Source: Novosphingobium sp. (GTDB taxonomy: Bacteria; Pseudomonadota; Alphaproteobacteria; Sphingomonadales; Sphingomonadaceae). From it: a stretch of 13,071 nucleotides of DNA. Each line of letters begins with the position of its first letter. Position 1 is the stretch's first letter. The notes under the pieces are model-generated. The model was not told where the DNA came from. It did not search any database and saw only the letters and a list, made by a program, of their open reading frames with translations. This document shows positions 1 to 6,131 of the stretch, one piece after another. The DNA is taken from contig JAQVEQ010000068.1 in the NCBI GenBank assembly GCA_028697875.1, positions 1 through 13,071 on the forward strand, written 5' to 3'. The position numbers and the translations under genes were made by a program.

Positions 1-311
1 TTGAGCGACCATTTGCCTGCCGCCGTGTCCGCGCCCGTCAATTCGATTTCGGCATTGGTGGCATGATGGATGTCGTAGACTCCTTCATGGCAGGCCATTT
101 CCTCGTAGACCTTGAGGAAGTCCTCCAGGTCGGTGAAGAGGGGGAAACTCTGGTAGTCGATCCGTACCGCCCCCGGCAGGAACGTCTCGCGCAGTTCGTC
201 CACTTTCTTGAGATCGCAACAACGCAGGTAACGCGCCTTGAGCTGGCGGATCGCCTCGATATCCTCGAGCGCGGTGAGCCGGGCGGCAAGATCTTCCAGA
301 GTGATAGGCAT
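1..311 (-). CDS. SnoaL/NTF2-like family protein (3' end outside window)
   Basis: Only the N-terminal 103 residues lie in the window; the gene continues past position 1. The start ATG is set by a GGAGAA ribosome binding site a few bases upstream. The N-terminus (LEDIEAIRQLKARYLRCCD, from about residue 14) followed by an acidic and aromatic stretch and a DIHHATNAEIEL segment fits the SnoaL-like (SnoaL_4) branch of the NTF2 cone fold. Members are small cyclases, dehydratases or hydrolases, usually 130-160 residues long, often found near catabolic genes for steroids, aromatics or fatty acids. The histidines in the IHH motif are at a position where related enzymes keep a catalytic histidine; this is an inference from the motif. 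The gene diverges from a crotonase gene, so the two may act on the same acyl-CoA or cyclic substrate. The substrate is unknown. Confidence 0.72.
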   Translation of the reverse strand, partial: MPITLEDLAARLTALEDIEAIRQLKARYLRCCDLKKVDELRETFLPGAVRIDYQSFPLFTDLEDFLKVYEEMACHEGVYDIHHATNAEIELTGADTAAGKWSL

Positions 312-455
312 GGCGTTCTCCCTTCGCCGTCCGTTTCCAAGGGGCGGCGGTGCCTTGCGCTTTAGGTTCGCACGCCGCATTACGCAAACCAAAGTCGCCG
401 CCAGCCATCGCTTCGCGAATGCGTGACGGCAAGGGGCAAGGAAGCAGGGAACACC
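312..455. promoter_or_regulatory. Divergent intergenic region between SnoaL-like and crotonase genes
   Basis: This 144-bp gap separates two divergent starts and must hold promoters for both unless one is read from farther away. A perfect 8-bp palindrome TTCGCGAA lies at 412-419, about 37 bases before the crotonase ATG. A weak rightward promoter candidate is TTGCGC at 355-360 with CATTAC at 378-383 (17-bp spacing). Neither element is strong, and I do not recognise the operator of a named regulator family. Confidence 0.3.
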
Positions 456-1337
456 ATGACGTCTTACAACACGATCCGCTACGAACACGACGACGGCCTG
501 CTGCGCCTGACGCTGAACCGGCCCGACAGTCTCAATGCCTTCACTGTCGAAATGGCGGACGAACTGGAGGATGCCTATCGCCGGGCCAATTCCGACGACG
601 CGGTCAAGGCCATCGTCGTCACCGGCGCGGGCAAGGCGTTCTGCGCAGGCATGGACCTGTCGGTCGGCGACAATGTCTTCGGCCTCGACGAAAGCCAGGA
701 GCCGACTCTGGCCGACATGCAGGAACGCCCCGTGCGCGAGGAAATCCAGCGCGGGGTGCGCGATACCGGCGGGCGCGTGACACTGGCGATGTACGACTGC
801 CTGAAGCCCATCGTCGGCGCGATCAACGGCGCAGCCGTGGGCATCGGCGCGACCATGACCCTGCCGATGGACTTCCGCCTCGCCTCGGAAAAGGCGCGGA
901 TCGGCTTCGTCTTCGGACGGCTGGGGATCACGCCGGAAGCCTGCTCCACCTGGTTCCTGCCCCGCATCGTGGGTACGCAGCAGGCGCTGGAATGGTTCTA
1001 CCGCGCGGATATCTTCGACGCGCAGGAAGCGCTCGGCAAAGGGCTCGTCCGTTCGGTCCACGCGCCGGAAGAACTGGTCGATGCGGCCTGCACTTTCGCC
1101 CGCACGCTGATTGCCGACCGGTCGCCGGTCAGCATCGGCCTGATCCGCCAGATGACCTTGCGCAATGCCGCCCAGCCGCATCCGCGCATGGCGCATGACG
1201 TGGATTCGCTGGCGATGTTCTACACCAGCATCGGCGACGGCAAGGAAGGCGTGCAGGCCTTCCTCGAAAAGCGCGCGCCCCAATTTACCGGCAAGGCATC
1301 CGACATGCCGCCGTTCTATCCCTGGCAGGACAGCTGA
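456..1337 (+). CDS. Crotonase-family enoyl-CoA hydratase/isomerase
   Basis: A 293-residue cytoplasmic acyl-CoA enzyme of the crotonase superfamily. The chosen ATG has a GCAGGGA site about 5 bases upstream; a longer reading from 423 lacks one. Visible motifs are LNRPDSLNAF (21-30), the first oxyanion-hole segment AFCAGMDL (61-68), the second INGAAVGIG (123-131) and ITPEACSTWFLPRIVG (158-173). At the two positions where classical enoyl-CoA hydratase keeps catalytic glutamates (after the GGG loop and in the PE-LLG segment) this protein appears to have Thr and Phe. Instead it keeps Glu161 in the PEACS motif, as in peroxisomal-type delta3,delta2-enoyl-CoA isomerases. I therefore favour an isomerase or a related beta-oxidation step on an unusual acyl-CoA, though databases would label it enoyl-CoA hydratase. 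It diverges from the SnoaL-like gene and is convergent with the small gene that follows. Confidence 0.9.
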   Translation: MTSYNTIRYEHDDGLLRLTLNRPDSLNAFTVEMADELEDAYRRANSDDAVKAIVVTGAGKAFCAGMDLSVGDNVFGLDESQEPTLADMQERPVREEIQRGVRDTGGRVTLAMYDCLKPIVGAINGAAVGIGATMTLPMDFRLASEKARIGFVFGRLGITPEACSTWFLPRIVGTQQALEWFYRADIFDAQEALGKGLVRSVHAPEELVDAACTFARTLIADRSPVSIGLIRQMTLRNAAQPHPRMAHDVDSLAMFYTSIGDGKEGVQAFLEKRAPQFTGKASDMPPFYPWQDS

Positions 1338-1350
1338 GGTATCGGCCGGG

Positions 1351-1536
1351 TTATCTGCAGGCTGCCCGCGGCGCGGTTTGAGCTTCGGCTTCGGCTTCGG
1401 CCTGGGCCTTGCGCCAACGGTAGAAGGTCTTTTCCGAAATACCGGCCTCGCGGCAGCTTTCGCAGACACCCCGGCCCGAAGCAATCAGCTGTTCGATCCT
1501 GAGGCAGCGTGCGTGCTTGTCGGGAATTGCGACCAT
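1351..1536 (-). CDS. Small transposase-like helix-turn-helix protein (IS3 OrfA-like, orphan)
   Basis: A 61-residue reading frame with an AGGAA site 9 bases before its ATG. Residues about 13-43 (RIEQLIASGRGVCESCREAG, then ISEKTFYRWRKAQ) match the helix-turn-helix shape of IS3-family OrfA proteins, where the usual form resembles ELCRKHGISEATFYRWK. The C-terminus is a short AEAEAEAQ tail encoded by three CTTCGG hexamers at 1383-1400. No OrfB integrase, terminal inverted repeats or target duplication are visible, so this is either an insertion-sequence remnant or a captured DNA-binding domain. It starts 25 bases after the stop of the TauE/SafE gene on the same strand, so it could be co-transcribed as the third gene of the persulfide operon. 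The region just upstream of its start is more AT-rich than its neighbours. Confidence 0.55.
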   Translation of the reverse strand: MVAIPDKHARCLRIEQLIASGRGVCESCREAGISEKTFYRWRKAQAEAEAEAQTAPRAACR

Positions 1537-1561
1537 TTTATTCTATTCCTAGTTGCACAGG

Positions 1562-2347
1562 TCAGGCGAACAGGGCCAGACCGCTTCGATACATCATGTA
1601 CACGGCCACGATCAGGATCAGCCCGGCGAAGAGCATGTTGAGCTGTCCCTTGCGCGCCGAAAGATGGCGTGACGTGACGGTTCCGGCCACGCTCCCGGCA
1701 ATGCCGCCGGCAATGAAGACCCCGGCCAACACCCAGTCGACAAGGCCCGAAACCGCATAGTTGAACGCGGTGGTCAGGCCAAAGGCGCTGACCGCGACCA
1801 GCGAGGTGCCGACCGCGCGGTAAACCGGCATGGCCGTGGCCTTGACCAGGGCCGGCACGATCAGGAAACCGCCGCCGATCCCGAAGAAGCCGCTGAGCAT
1901 GCCGGTGCCGAAACCGTAAGGCAGCACCGTGGGCAGGTTCCGGCGGTCGCAGACCACCCCTTCGACGCCCTCTTCGCTGCGCCCGCGATACATCTGCAAC
2001 GCGATGACGAGCATCACCAGCGCGAAGAGGAACAGCAGCTTCTGCCCGTCGAACGCCTTGCCCAGGCTCGAGCCAGCCAGCGCACCAAGCACCCCGGCAG
2101 TCGCGAAAGACGCGCCGCAGCGCCAGTTGACGTTGCGATGGCGGGCATGGCTGGCCAGCCCGGCCAACGCATTGACCGCCACCGCGAGCGCACTGGTGCC
2201 GATGGCGATATGCGGGCTTTTCACACCCACGACATAGACCATCAGCGGCACCGCAAGGACCGATCCGCCACCGCCGATCAGCCCCAGCGTGAAGCCCACG
2301 GCAACGCCGCTGAATGCGGCCAGCAGGTAATGCAACTGGTCGATCAT
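1562..2347 (-). CDS. TauE/SafE family sulfite exporter, integral membrane protein
   Basis: A 261-residue inner-membrane protein of the TauE/SafE (DUF81) family, made of two repeated halves. Each half begins with the family's glycine-rich signature: FTLGLIGGGGSVLAVPLMVY near residue 19 and MLSGFFGIGGGFLIVPALV near residue 150. About seven or eight hydrophobic segments span the length, joined by a charged cytoplasmic-looking loop (YRGRSEEGVEGVVCDRRN) in the middle. Known members move sulfite, sulfoacetate or other organosulfur anions. It starts 18 bases after the stop of the persulfide-dioxygenase-like gene, with GAGGGG 9 bases before its ATG, so the two are very likely one transcript. In that context it would export the sulfite made by persulfide oxidation; the substrate is inferred from the neighbour. 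Confidence 0.9.
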   Translation of the reverse strand: MIDQLHYLLAAFSGVAVGFTLGLIGGGGSVLAVPLMVYVVGVKSPHIAIGTSALAVAVNALAGLASHARHRNVNWRCGASFATAGVLGALAGSSLGKAFDGQKLLFLFALVMLVIALQMYRGRSEEGVEGVVCDRRNLPTVLPYGFGTGMLSGFFGIGGGFLIVPALVKATAMPVYRAVGTSLVAVSAFGLTTAFNYAVSGLVDWVLAGVFIAGGIAGSVAGTVTSRHLSARKGQLNMLFAGLILIVAVYMMYRSGLALFA

Positions 2348-2365
2348 GGCACCCGGCCCCTCGAA

Positions 2366-3304
2366 TCAGATCACGTTGACCGGGAGCTTGAGGTAGCTCA
2401 CGCCATTCTCCTCGGGCGGCGGCATGTGCCCGGCCCGCATGTTGACCTGCACCGACGGCAGGATCAGGCGCGGCATGGACAAGGTCGCATCGCGCGCTTC
2501 GCGCATGGCGACGAATTCGTCCTCGGTAATACCGTCATGAGCGTGGATATTGCTCTCGCGCTCCGCACCGACCGTCGTTTCCCAGACGTAGTCGCTGCGA
2601 TCGGCAGGCAGGTAATCGTGGCACATGAACAGCCGCGTGGCAGGCGGCAGGGCGAGGATGCGGCGCAGCGAACGGAACAGCTGGCGGGCATCGCCGCCGG
2701 GAAAGTCCGCCCGTGCCGTCCCATAATCCGGCATGAACATCGTATCGCCCACGAAGACCGCATCCCCGATGACATAGGCGATGCAGGCCGGCGTATGGCC
2801 GGGGACATGCAGAACGCTCACTTCGAGATTGCCGATCGTGAACGTGTCGCCGTCCGCGAAGAGCCGGTCGAAATCGGACCCGTCGCGCTGGAATTCGCTC
2901 CCGGCGTTGAACAGCTTGCCGAAGGTCTGCTGCACGGTAACGATGTGTTCGCCGATAGCGATCCTGCCGCCCAGCTTTTCCTGGAGATAGGGCGCGGCCG
3001 ACAGGTGGTCGGCATGGGCGTGAGTCTCGAGCAGCCACTTTACTTTCAGATTTTCCGAATTGACGTAAGCGAGAACCTCGTCCGCGGAAGCGAAGGAGGT
3101 CCGCCCCGCAGCCTGCTCGAAATCGAGCACGGAATCGACAATCGCCGCCTCCCGCGTCGCAGGGTCGAACACCACGTAAGTGACCGTATTGGTGTCTTCG
3201 TCGAAGAACGCCTTGATTTCCGGACGCAGCGCCGAATCGGCAAGCGCCCGCTCGATCCGGGCAGCCGCGGCAGCCAGCAGGATGTCTTGCGAATAGTCAG
3301 TCAT
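2366..3304 (-). CDS. Metallo-beta-lactamase-fold persulfide dioxygenase-like protein (Blh/ETHE1 type)
   Basis: A 312-residue cytoplasmic MBL-fold protein. The metal ligands are visible: HAHADH at residues 95-100 (His95, His97, Asp99, His100), His170 in HVPGHT, Asp187 in VGDTMF and His229 in MCHD. The ETHE1/Blh persulfide dioxygenases use two of these histidines and the aspartate to bind one Fe(II), and convert glutathione persulfide plus O2 to sulfite and glutathione. THAHADHLSAAPYL and the C-terminal NMRAGHMPPPEENGVSYLKL are characteristic of the Blh branch, which is usually controlled by the ArsR repressor BigR and paired with TauE/SafE or YeeE transporters. The start has AAGGAG 7 bases upstream. 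It leads the minus-strand operon, followed by the exporter. There is no rhodanese domain and no sulfide:quinone oxidoreductase in the window, so the persulfide source lies elsewhere. Confidence 0.88.
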   Translation of the reverse strand: MTDYSQDILLAAAAARIERALADSALRPEIKAFFDEDTNTVTYVVFDPATREAAIVDSVLDFEQAAGRTSFASADEVLAYVNSENLKVKWLLETHAHADHLSAAPYLQEKLGGRIAIGEHIVTVQQTFGKLFNAGSEFQRDGSDFDRLFADGDTFTIGNLEVSVLHVPGHTPACIAYVIGDAVFVGDTMFMPDYGTARADFPGGDARQLFRSLRRILALPPATRLFMCHDYLPADRSDYVWETTVGAERESNIHAHDGITEDEFVAMREARDATLSMPRLILPSVQVNMRAGHMPPPEENGVSYLKLPVNVI

Positions 3305-3382
3305 CGCGCTTCTCCTTTTCCTAGTTTATGTATTTATGTAATTGTCTTGCGTCAAGGACTCGTTTGCGGTAGCCACTGCTCC
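3305..3382. promoter_or_regulatory. Shared divergent promoter/operator of the persulfide and peroxiredoxin genes
   Basis: A short AT-rich patch in GC-rich surroundings separates the two divergent operons. On the minus strand TTGACG (3355 down to 3350), a 17-bp spacer and TACATA (3332 down to 3327) give a reasonable sigma70-type promoter. Transcription would start near 3320, leaving a very short leader with AAGGAG at 3317-3312. For the rightward gene I see no comparable promoter pair. The overlapping tandem repeat at 3325-3340 is listed separately as the candidate operator. Confidence 0.5.
3325..3340. repeat. Tandem 8-bp repeat TTTATGTA x2, candidate operator
   Basis: Two perfect head-to-tail copies of TTTATGTA lie in the divergent intergenic region and overlap the presumed -10 box and spacer of the leftward promoter. 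ArsR repressors usually bind AT-rich imperfect dyads that overlap the promoter, and here an ArsR gene sits in one of the flanking operons. The repeat is direct rather than inverted, so assignment as its binding site is an inference. Confidence 0.4.
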
Positions 3383-4024
3383 ATGGAACCCGAAGTACGC
3401 CAACCGTGCGGCATTCTCAGGATCGGCGACAAAGCCCCCAACTTCACCGCGCGCAGCACCGGCGGCCCCGTGGAAATGGCCGATTTCCGGGGACATTGGC
3501 TCATCCTGTTTTCGCATCCGGCGGACTTCACGCCGGTCTGCACGTCCGAATTCATTGCCTTCGCCCGCGCCGCGGATCGTTTTGCCGCGCGCGATTGCGC
3601 CCTGATGGCGCTGTCGGTCGACAGCCTCTACGCCCATTTCGCCTGGGTCCGCATGATCCGCGACCAGTTCGGCGTGGAAGTCCGCTTCCCCATTGTCGAA
3701 GACCCGACCCTGGTGATCGGCCGCGCATACGGAATGGTGGCCGAAGACGCCCGCGACGCCTCGACCGCGCGGACGGTTTTCATCATCGATCCGGACGGCA
3801 TCATCCGGGCTACGATCTGTTACCCGGTCGAAATCGGCCGCTCGGTGGAGGAAATCCTGCGCACGCTCGCCGCGCTGCAGGCCGTGGATGCCGGACAGGC
3901 CCTCGCCCCCGAAGGCTGGACGCCCGGCTCCCCGCTTTTCGCCCAGCCCGAACCGTCGCTCGACAAGGTCTTCGCCGCGAAGGACCCGATAGCCTGGTTC
4001 ATCAAGGACGACGGCAATGGCTGA
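3383..4024 (+). CDS. Peroxiredoxin, AhpC/TSA family (Prx6-like, probably 1-Cys)
   Basis: A 213-residue thiol peroxidase that reduces hydrogen peroxide or organic hydroperoxides in the cytoplasm. The thioredoxin-like core begins at LRIGDKAPNFTA (12-23). The peroxidatic cysteine is Cys53 in the canonical PADFTPVCTSEF, and the Prx6-type YPVEIGRSVEEILR follows at 147-160. The C-terminal arm (about 165-213) has no cysteine, so the resolving cysteines of archaeal-type 2-Cys members are absent; Cys9, Cys72 and Cys146 are the only other thiols. The ATG has no good ribosome binding site; an in-frame TTG at 3347 is possible but has none either. The stop overlaps the ArsR start by 8 bases, so the two are translationally coupled. 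Its place next to persulfide oxidation suggests defence against reactive sulfur or peroxide formed with it, which is an inference. Confidence 0.88.
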   Translation: MEPEVRQPCGILRIGDKAPNFTARSTGGPVEMADFRGHWLILFSHPADFTPVCTSEFIAFARAADRFAARDCALMALSVDSLYAHFAWVRMIRDQFGVEVRFPIVEDPTLVIGRAYGMVAEDARDASTARTVFIIDPDGIIRATICYPVEIGRSVEEILRTLAALQAVDAGQALAPEGWTPGSPLFAQPEPSLDKVFAAKDPIAWFIKDDGNG

Positions 4025-4376
4025 GCCGCCGATCGACAGCCTCAAGGCGATCGCCCACCCCCTGCGCTATGCGATCCTCGCCGCGCTGGCGGGCACGGAA
4101 CTGAACGTAGGGGAGATCGAAGCGGCCACGGGCATCGGCCAGCCGGGTCTGTCGCAACAGCTCTCCATCCTGCGCAATGCGGGACTGGTCGTATCGCGGC
4201 GGGATGCGAAAATGGTGTTCTACCGCAGCGACAGCAATGCTCTCGGCGTGCTGGCGGCAGCCGTTGCCGCGATTGCGCCGGCAGGCGCGGAACCCGCCCC
4301 GCCCGGCGGCAATGGCGCATCGGACAAATTCGACAAGAAAGTTACGGGCGCCGCGGTTTTCGCGCAATTACGCTGA
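4017..4376 (+). CDS. ArsR-family winged-helix transcriptional regulator without cysteines
   Basis: A 119-residue ArsR/SmtB-type repressor. The winged helix-turn-helix runs from about LKAIAHPLRYAILAAL (9-24) through the recognition helix region GQPGLSQQLSILRNAGLV (about 42-59) to the wing SRRDAKMVFYRSD. AAGGA lies 8 bases before its ATG, inside the peroxiredoxin gene. In BigR and SqrR, which control Blh-type persulfide dioxygenase operons, two cysteines (one in the helix after the RLLIL segment, one near the C-terminus) sense persulfide. Here the first position reads AILAAL and the C-terminus has none; the whole protein is cysteine-free. The tail from about residue 88 is Ala/Pro/Gly-rich (APAGAEPAPPGG), then charged, and unlike the usual dimerisation helix. 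It probably regulates the divergent promoter at 3305-3382 and its own operon, but the signal cannot be thiol-based in this protein. Confidence 0.85.
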   Translation: MAEPPIDSLKAIAHPLRYAILAALAGTELNVGEIEAATGIGQPGLSQQLSILRNAGLVVSRRDAKMVFYRSDSNALGVLAAAVAAIAPAGAEPAPPGGNGASDKFDKKVTGAAVFAQLR

Positions 4377-4410
4377 CCCGATCGGCATCTGTCCGCCGCC
4401 GGGAAGCCCG

Positions 4411-5487
4411 TCAGCCGCCCCCTTCCTGCGGACGGTGGTCGGCAACCATGCTCCACACGGCCATGAACAGGGCGGCAATCATCGGGCCGACGATAAAGCC
4501 ATTGAGGCCGAACAGCTGCAACCCGGCCAGCGTGGCGATCAGCACCACGAAATCGGGCATGCGTGTATCGTGGCCGACCAGGATCGGGCGCAGCAGGTTG
4601 TCGATTAGTCCGATCACGAACAATCCGCAGAAGACAAGCACGACCCCTTCCCAGATCGAGCCCGTCACCAGCAGGTAGATCGCCACAGGCACCCAGACGA
4701 TACCCGTGCCGACCGCCGGGACGAGGGAGAAGAAGCCCATCAGGAGCCCCCACAGGAGAGCTCCTTCGATCCCCAACCCCCAGAAGATCAACCCGCCAAT
4801 CAGCCCCTGCATCACGGCGACCACGACACTTCCCTTCATCGTCGCGCGGACGACCACGATAAAGTGACGGATCAGGGCATCGCGCTCGGACGCATGAAGG
4901 GGAATCGCGGCGATGATCTTCTTGCCCATCGTGTCGCCGTCGCGCAGCAGGAAGAACGTGAGATAGAGCATCACGCCGAGCGAGGCGATGAACTTGAGCG
5001 CCCCCTGCCCGAACAGCAGCGCGCGCGAGGCAATCGCCTGCAAGCCGCCGGCAATGCCCGACCCGAACATGTCCTTCAGCGCATTGAAATCGGTAACGCC
5101 GGCCCGGGAAACCAGTCCGCTGGCCCAGGAGGGCAGGGACGACTGGAACCGCTGATACATGGCGGCGAAATCCATCTGGCCGGTTTCGATCTGGCCATAG
5201 ATGGCCGTCGCCTCCTGCACCAGCGCAACGCCGAGCATGAAGGCCGGCACGATCACCAGCCCCACGATCAACAGGATCGTCAGAATGGCGGACAGGTTCC
5301 TCCGCCCGCCCAGCAGGGAACACAACTTGCGGTTGAACGGTGCAAAGAGGATGGCGGCGACCAGCCCCCACAAGATCGCGCCGAAATATGGCGCGATCAG
5401 CCACGCGAATCCCAAGGTAACAAGCAGGACGAAGGCCAGAAACCCCCCATCCTCCAGCTGGAACCTGCGCGGATCGCCTTCACCCAT
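4411..5487 (-). CDS. AI-2E/PerM family transporter (TqsA/YdiK-like)
   Basis: A 358-residue inner-membrane protein of the AI-2E transporter (UPF0118/PerM) superfamily. The order is typical: two or three N-terminal membrane segments (FLAFVLLVTLGFAWLIAPYF, then AILTILLIVGLVIVPAFML), a soluble middle portion (about 95-150), then a membrane block. That block includes the family marks LLRDGDTMGKK, MGFFSLVPAVGTGIVWVPV, IDNLLRPILVG and GLNGFIVGPMIAALFMAVW. Characterised members export autoinducer-2 (TqsA) or act as Na+(Li+)/H+ antiporters; the substrate cannot be read from this sequence. It is convergent with the ArsR gene, with 34 bases between the stops. It begins 67 bases after the end of queF, beyond a likely terminator. 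Its ribosome binding site is weak. Confidence 0.88.
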   Translation of the reverse strand: MGEGDPRRFQLEDGGFLAFVLLVTLGFAWLIAPYFGAILWGLVAAILFAPFNRKLCSLLGGRRNLSAILTILLIVGLVIVPAFMLGVALVQEATAIYGQIETGQMDFAAMYQRFQSSLPSWASGLVSRAGVTDFNALKDMFGSGIAGGLQAIASRALLFGQGALKFIASLGVMLYLTFFLLRDGDTMGKKIIAAIPLHASERDALIRHFIVVVRATMKGSVVVAVMQGLIGGLIFWGLGIEGALLWGLLMGFFSLVPAVGTGIVWVPVAIYLLVTGSIWEGVVLVFCGLFVIGLIDNLLRPILVGHDTRMPDFVVLIATLAGLQLFGLNGFIVGPMIAALFMAVWSMVADHRPQEGGG

Positions 5488-5538
5488 GGACCATGTTTCG
5501 CATCAAAGCGGCGGAAAATCCATCGCTTATGAAAATAG

Positions 5539-5566
5539 GGCCGGGACGCCGCTGTCAGCCCCGGCC
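5539..5566 (-). terminator. Probable Rho-independent terminator of queF
   Basis: The arms GGCCGGG (5539-5545) and CCCGGCC (5560-5566) form a 7-bp all-GC stem with a 14-base loop. Read on the minus strand the stem is followed by CTATTTTC, a short T-rich run. The queF stop codon (5557-5555) falls in the loop, so the hairpin uses the last codons of queF. It would separate queF from the AI-2E family gene downstream. The T-run is short, so efficiency is uncertain. Confidence 0.45.
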
Positions 5567-6022
5567 ACGGTAATTGGCGACCCCTTGGTCGGGCACCCAC
5601 AGTCCTTCGGGCGCCGGGCCGGATTGCCAGAACACGTCGATCGGGATTCCGCCGCGCGGATACCAATAGCCCCCGATCCTCAGCCAGCGCGGCTGCATTT
5701 CCCCGAACAGGCGCTGGCCGATGCCGACCGTCACATCCTCGTGAAATCCGTGATGGTTGCGAAAGCTTCCGAGAAACAGCTTCAACGATTTCGATTCCAC
5801 GATCATGGCCGCCGGGGCATAATCGATGACGATATGAGCGAAATCCGGCTGGCCGGTGACGGGGCAGAGCGAGGTAAATTCCGGTGCGGAAAAGCGGACC
5901 GTGTAAAGCGCGCCCTCGCGCGGATTGGGGACATAGTCCAGAACCGCTTCCTCCGGCGAAGCGGGAAGCGCGCTCTGCTGTCCAAGATGGCGGGTTGCGG
6001 GATGTCGGTCGTCGTTGGTCAT
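5555..6022 (-). CDS. queF: PreQ1 synthase (NADPH-dependent 7-cyano-7-deazaguanine reductase)
   Basis: A 155-residue unimodular QueF, close in length to the Bacillus subtilis type I enzyme. It reduces the nitrile of preQ0 to the amine preQ1 with NADPH in queuosine tRNA modification. The catalytic cysteine is Cys53 in EFTSLCPVTGQPDFAH; Asp60 follows as the proton-relay acid. The family signature ESKSLKLFLGSFRNHHGFHE (76-95) supplies the NADPH- and substrate-binding segment, and the GGYWYPRGGIPIDVFW segment is also conserved. I chose the ATG at 6022 because an alternative 11 codons upstream adds a segment unlike the family and has no ribosome binding site; even at 6022 the site is weak. No other queuosine genes are near. 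It diverges from the Pro/Ala-rich protein gene. Confidence 0.93.
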   Translation of the reverse strand: MTNDDRHPATRHLGQQSALPASPEEAVLDYVPNPREGALYTVRFSAPEFTSLCPVTGQPDFAHIVIDYAPAAMIVESKSLKLFLGSFRNHHGFHEDVTVGIGQRLFGEMQPRWLRIGGYWYPRGGIPIDVFWQSGPAPEGLWVPDQGVANYRGRG

Positions 6023-6066
6023 GCACCGCTGATGCCGCGATCCGTGGAGATACACAAGGTGGCGAA

Positions 6067-6094
6067 TTGACGCGCGGGGTTGAGCCGCTATTCA
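6067..6094 (+). promoter_or_regulatory. Candidate sigma70 promoter of the Pro/Ala-rich protein gene
   Basis: TTGACG at 6067-6072 is followed after 16 bases by TATTCA at 6089-6094. It lies in the 109-bp gap between the divergent queF start and the signal-peptide ATG, and would begin transcription about 30 bases before that ATG. The -35 box is good and the -10 box mediocre. No similar pair is visible for queF on the other strand. Confidence 0.33.
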
Positions 6095-6131
6095 GCGCGG
6101 CCTGCGCTTGGACACCATGGTGGCGGGTGTG

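Noticed and set aside
350..1198. Alternative frame over the crotonase gene
   Set aside because: Arg/Gly-rich shadow translation; the crotonase frame carries all family motifs.
1383..1400. CTTCGG x3 as a possible phase-variable repeat
   Set aside because: The six-base units keep the reading frame, so copy-number change would alter only tail length; three copies are too few to claim slippage.
2138..3382. In-frame upstream extension of the peroxiredoxin, opposite the dioxygenase
   Set aside because: The extension is antisense to conserved MBL motifs and has no protein family features; the family N-terminus begins just after 3383.
4377..4410. Small CGGG-AAG-CCCG stem between convergent genes as terminator
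   Set aside because: The stem is only four base pairs and has no T-run on either strand.
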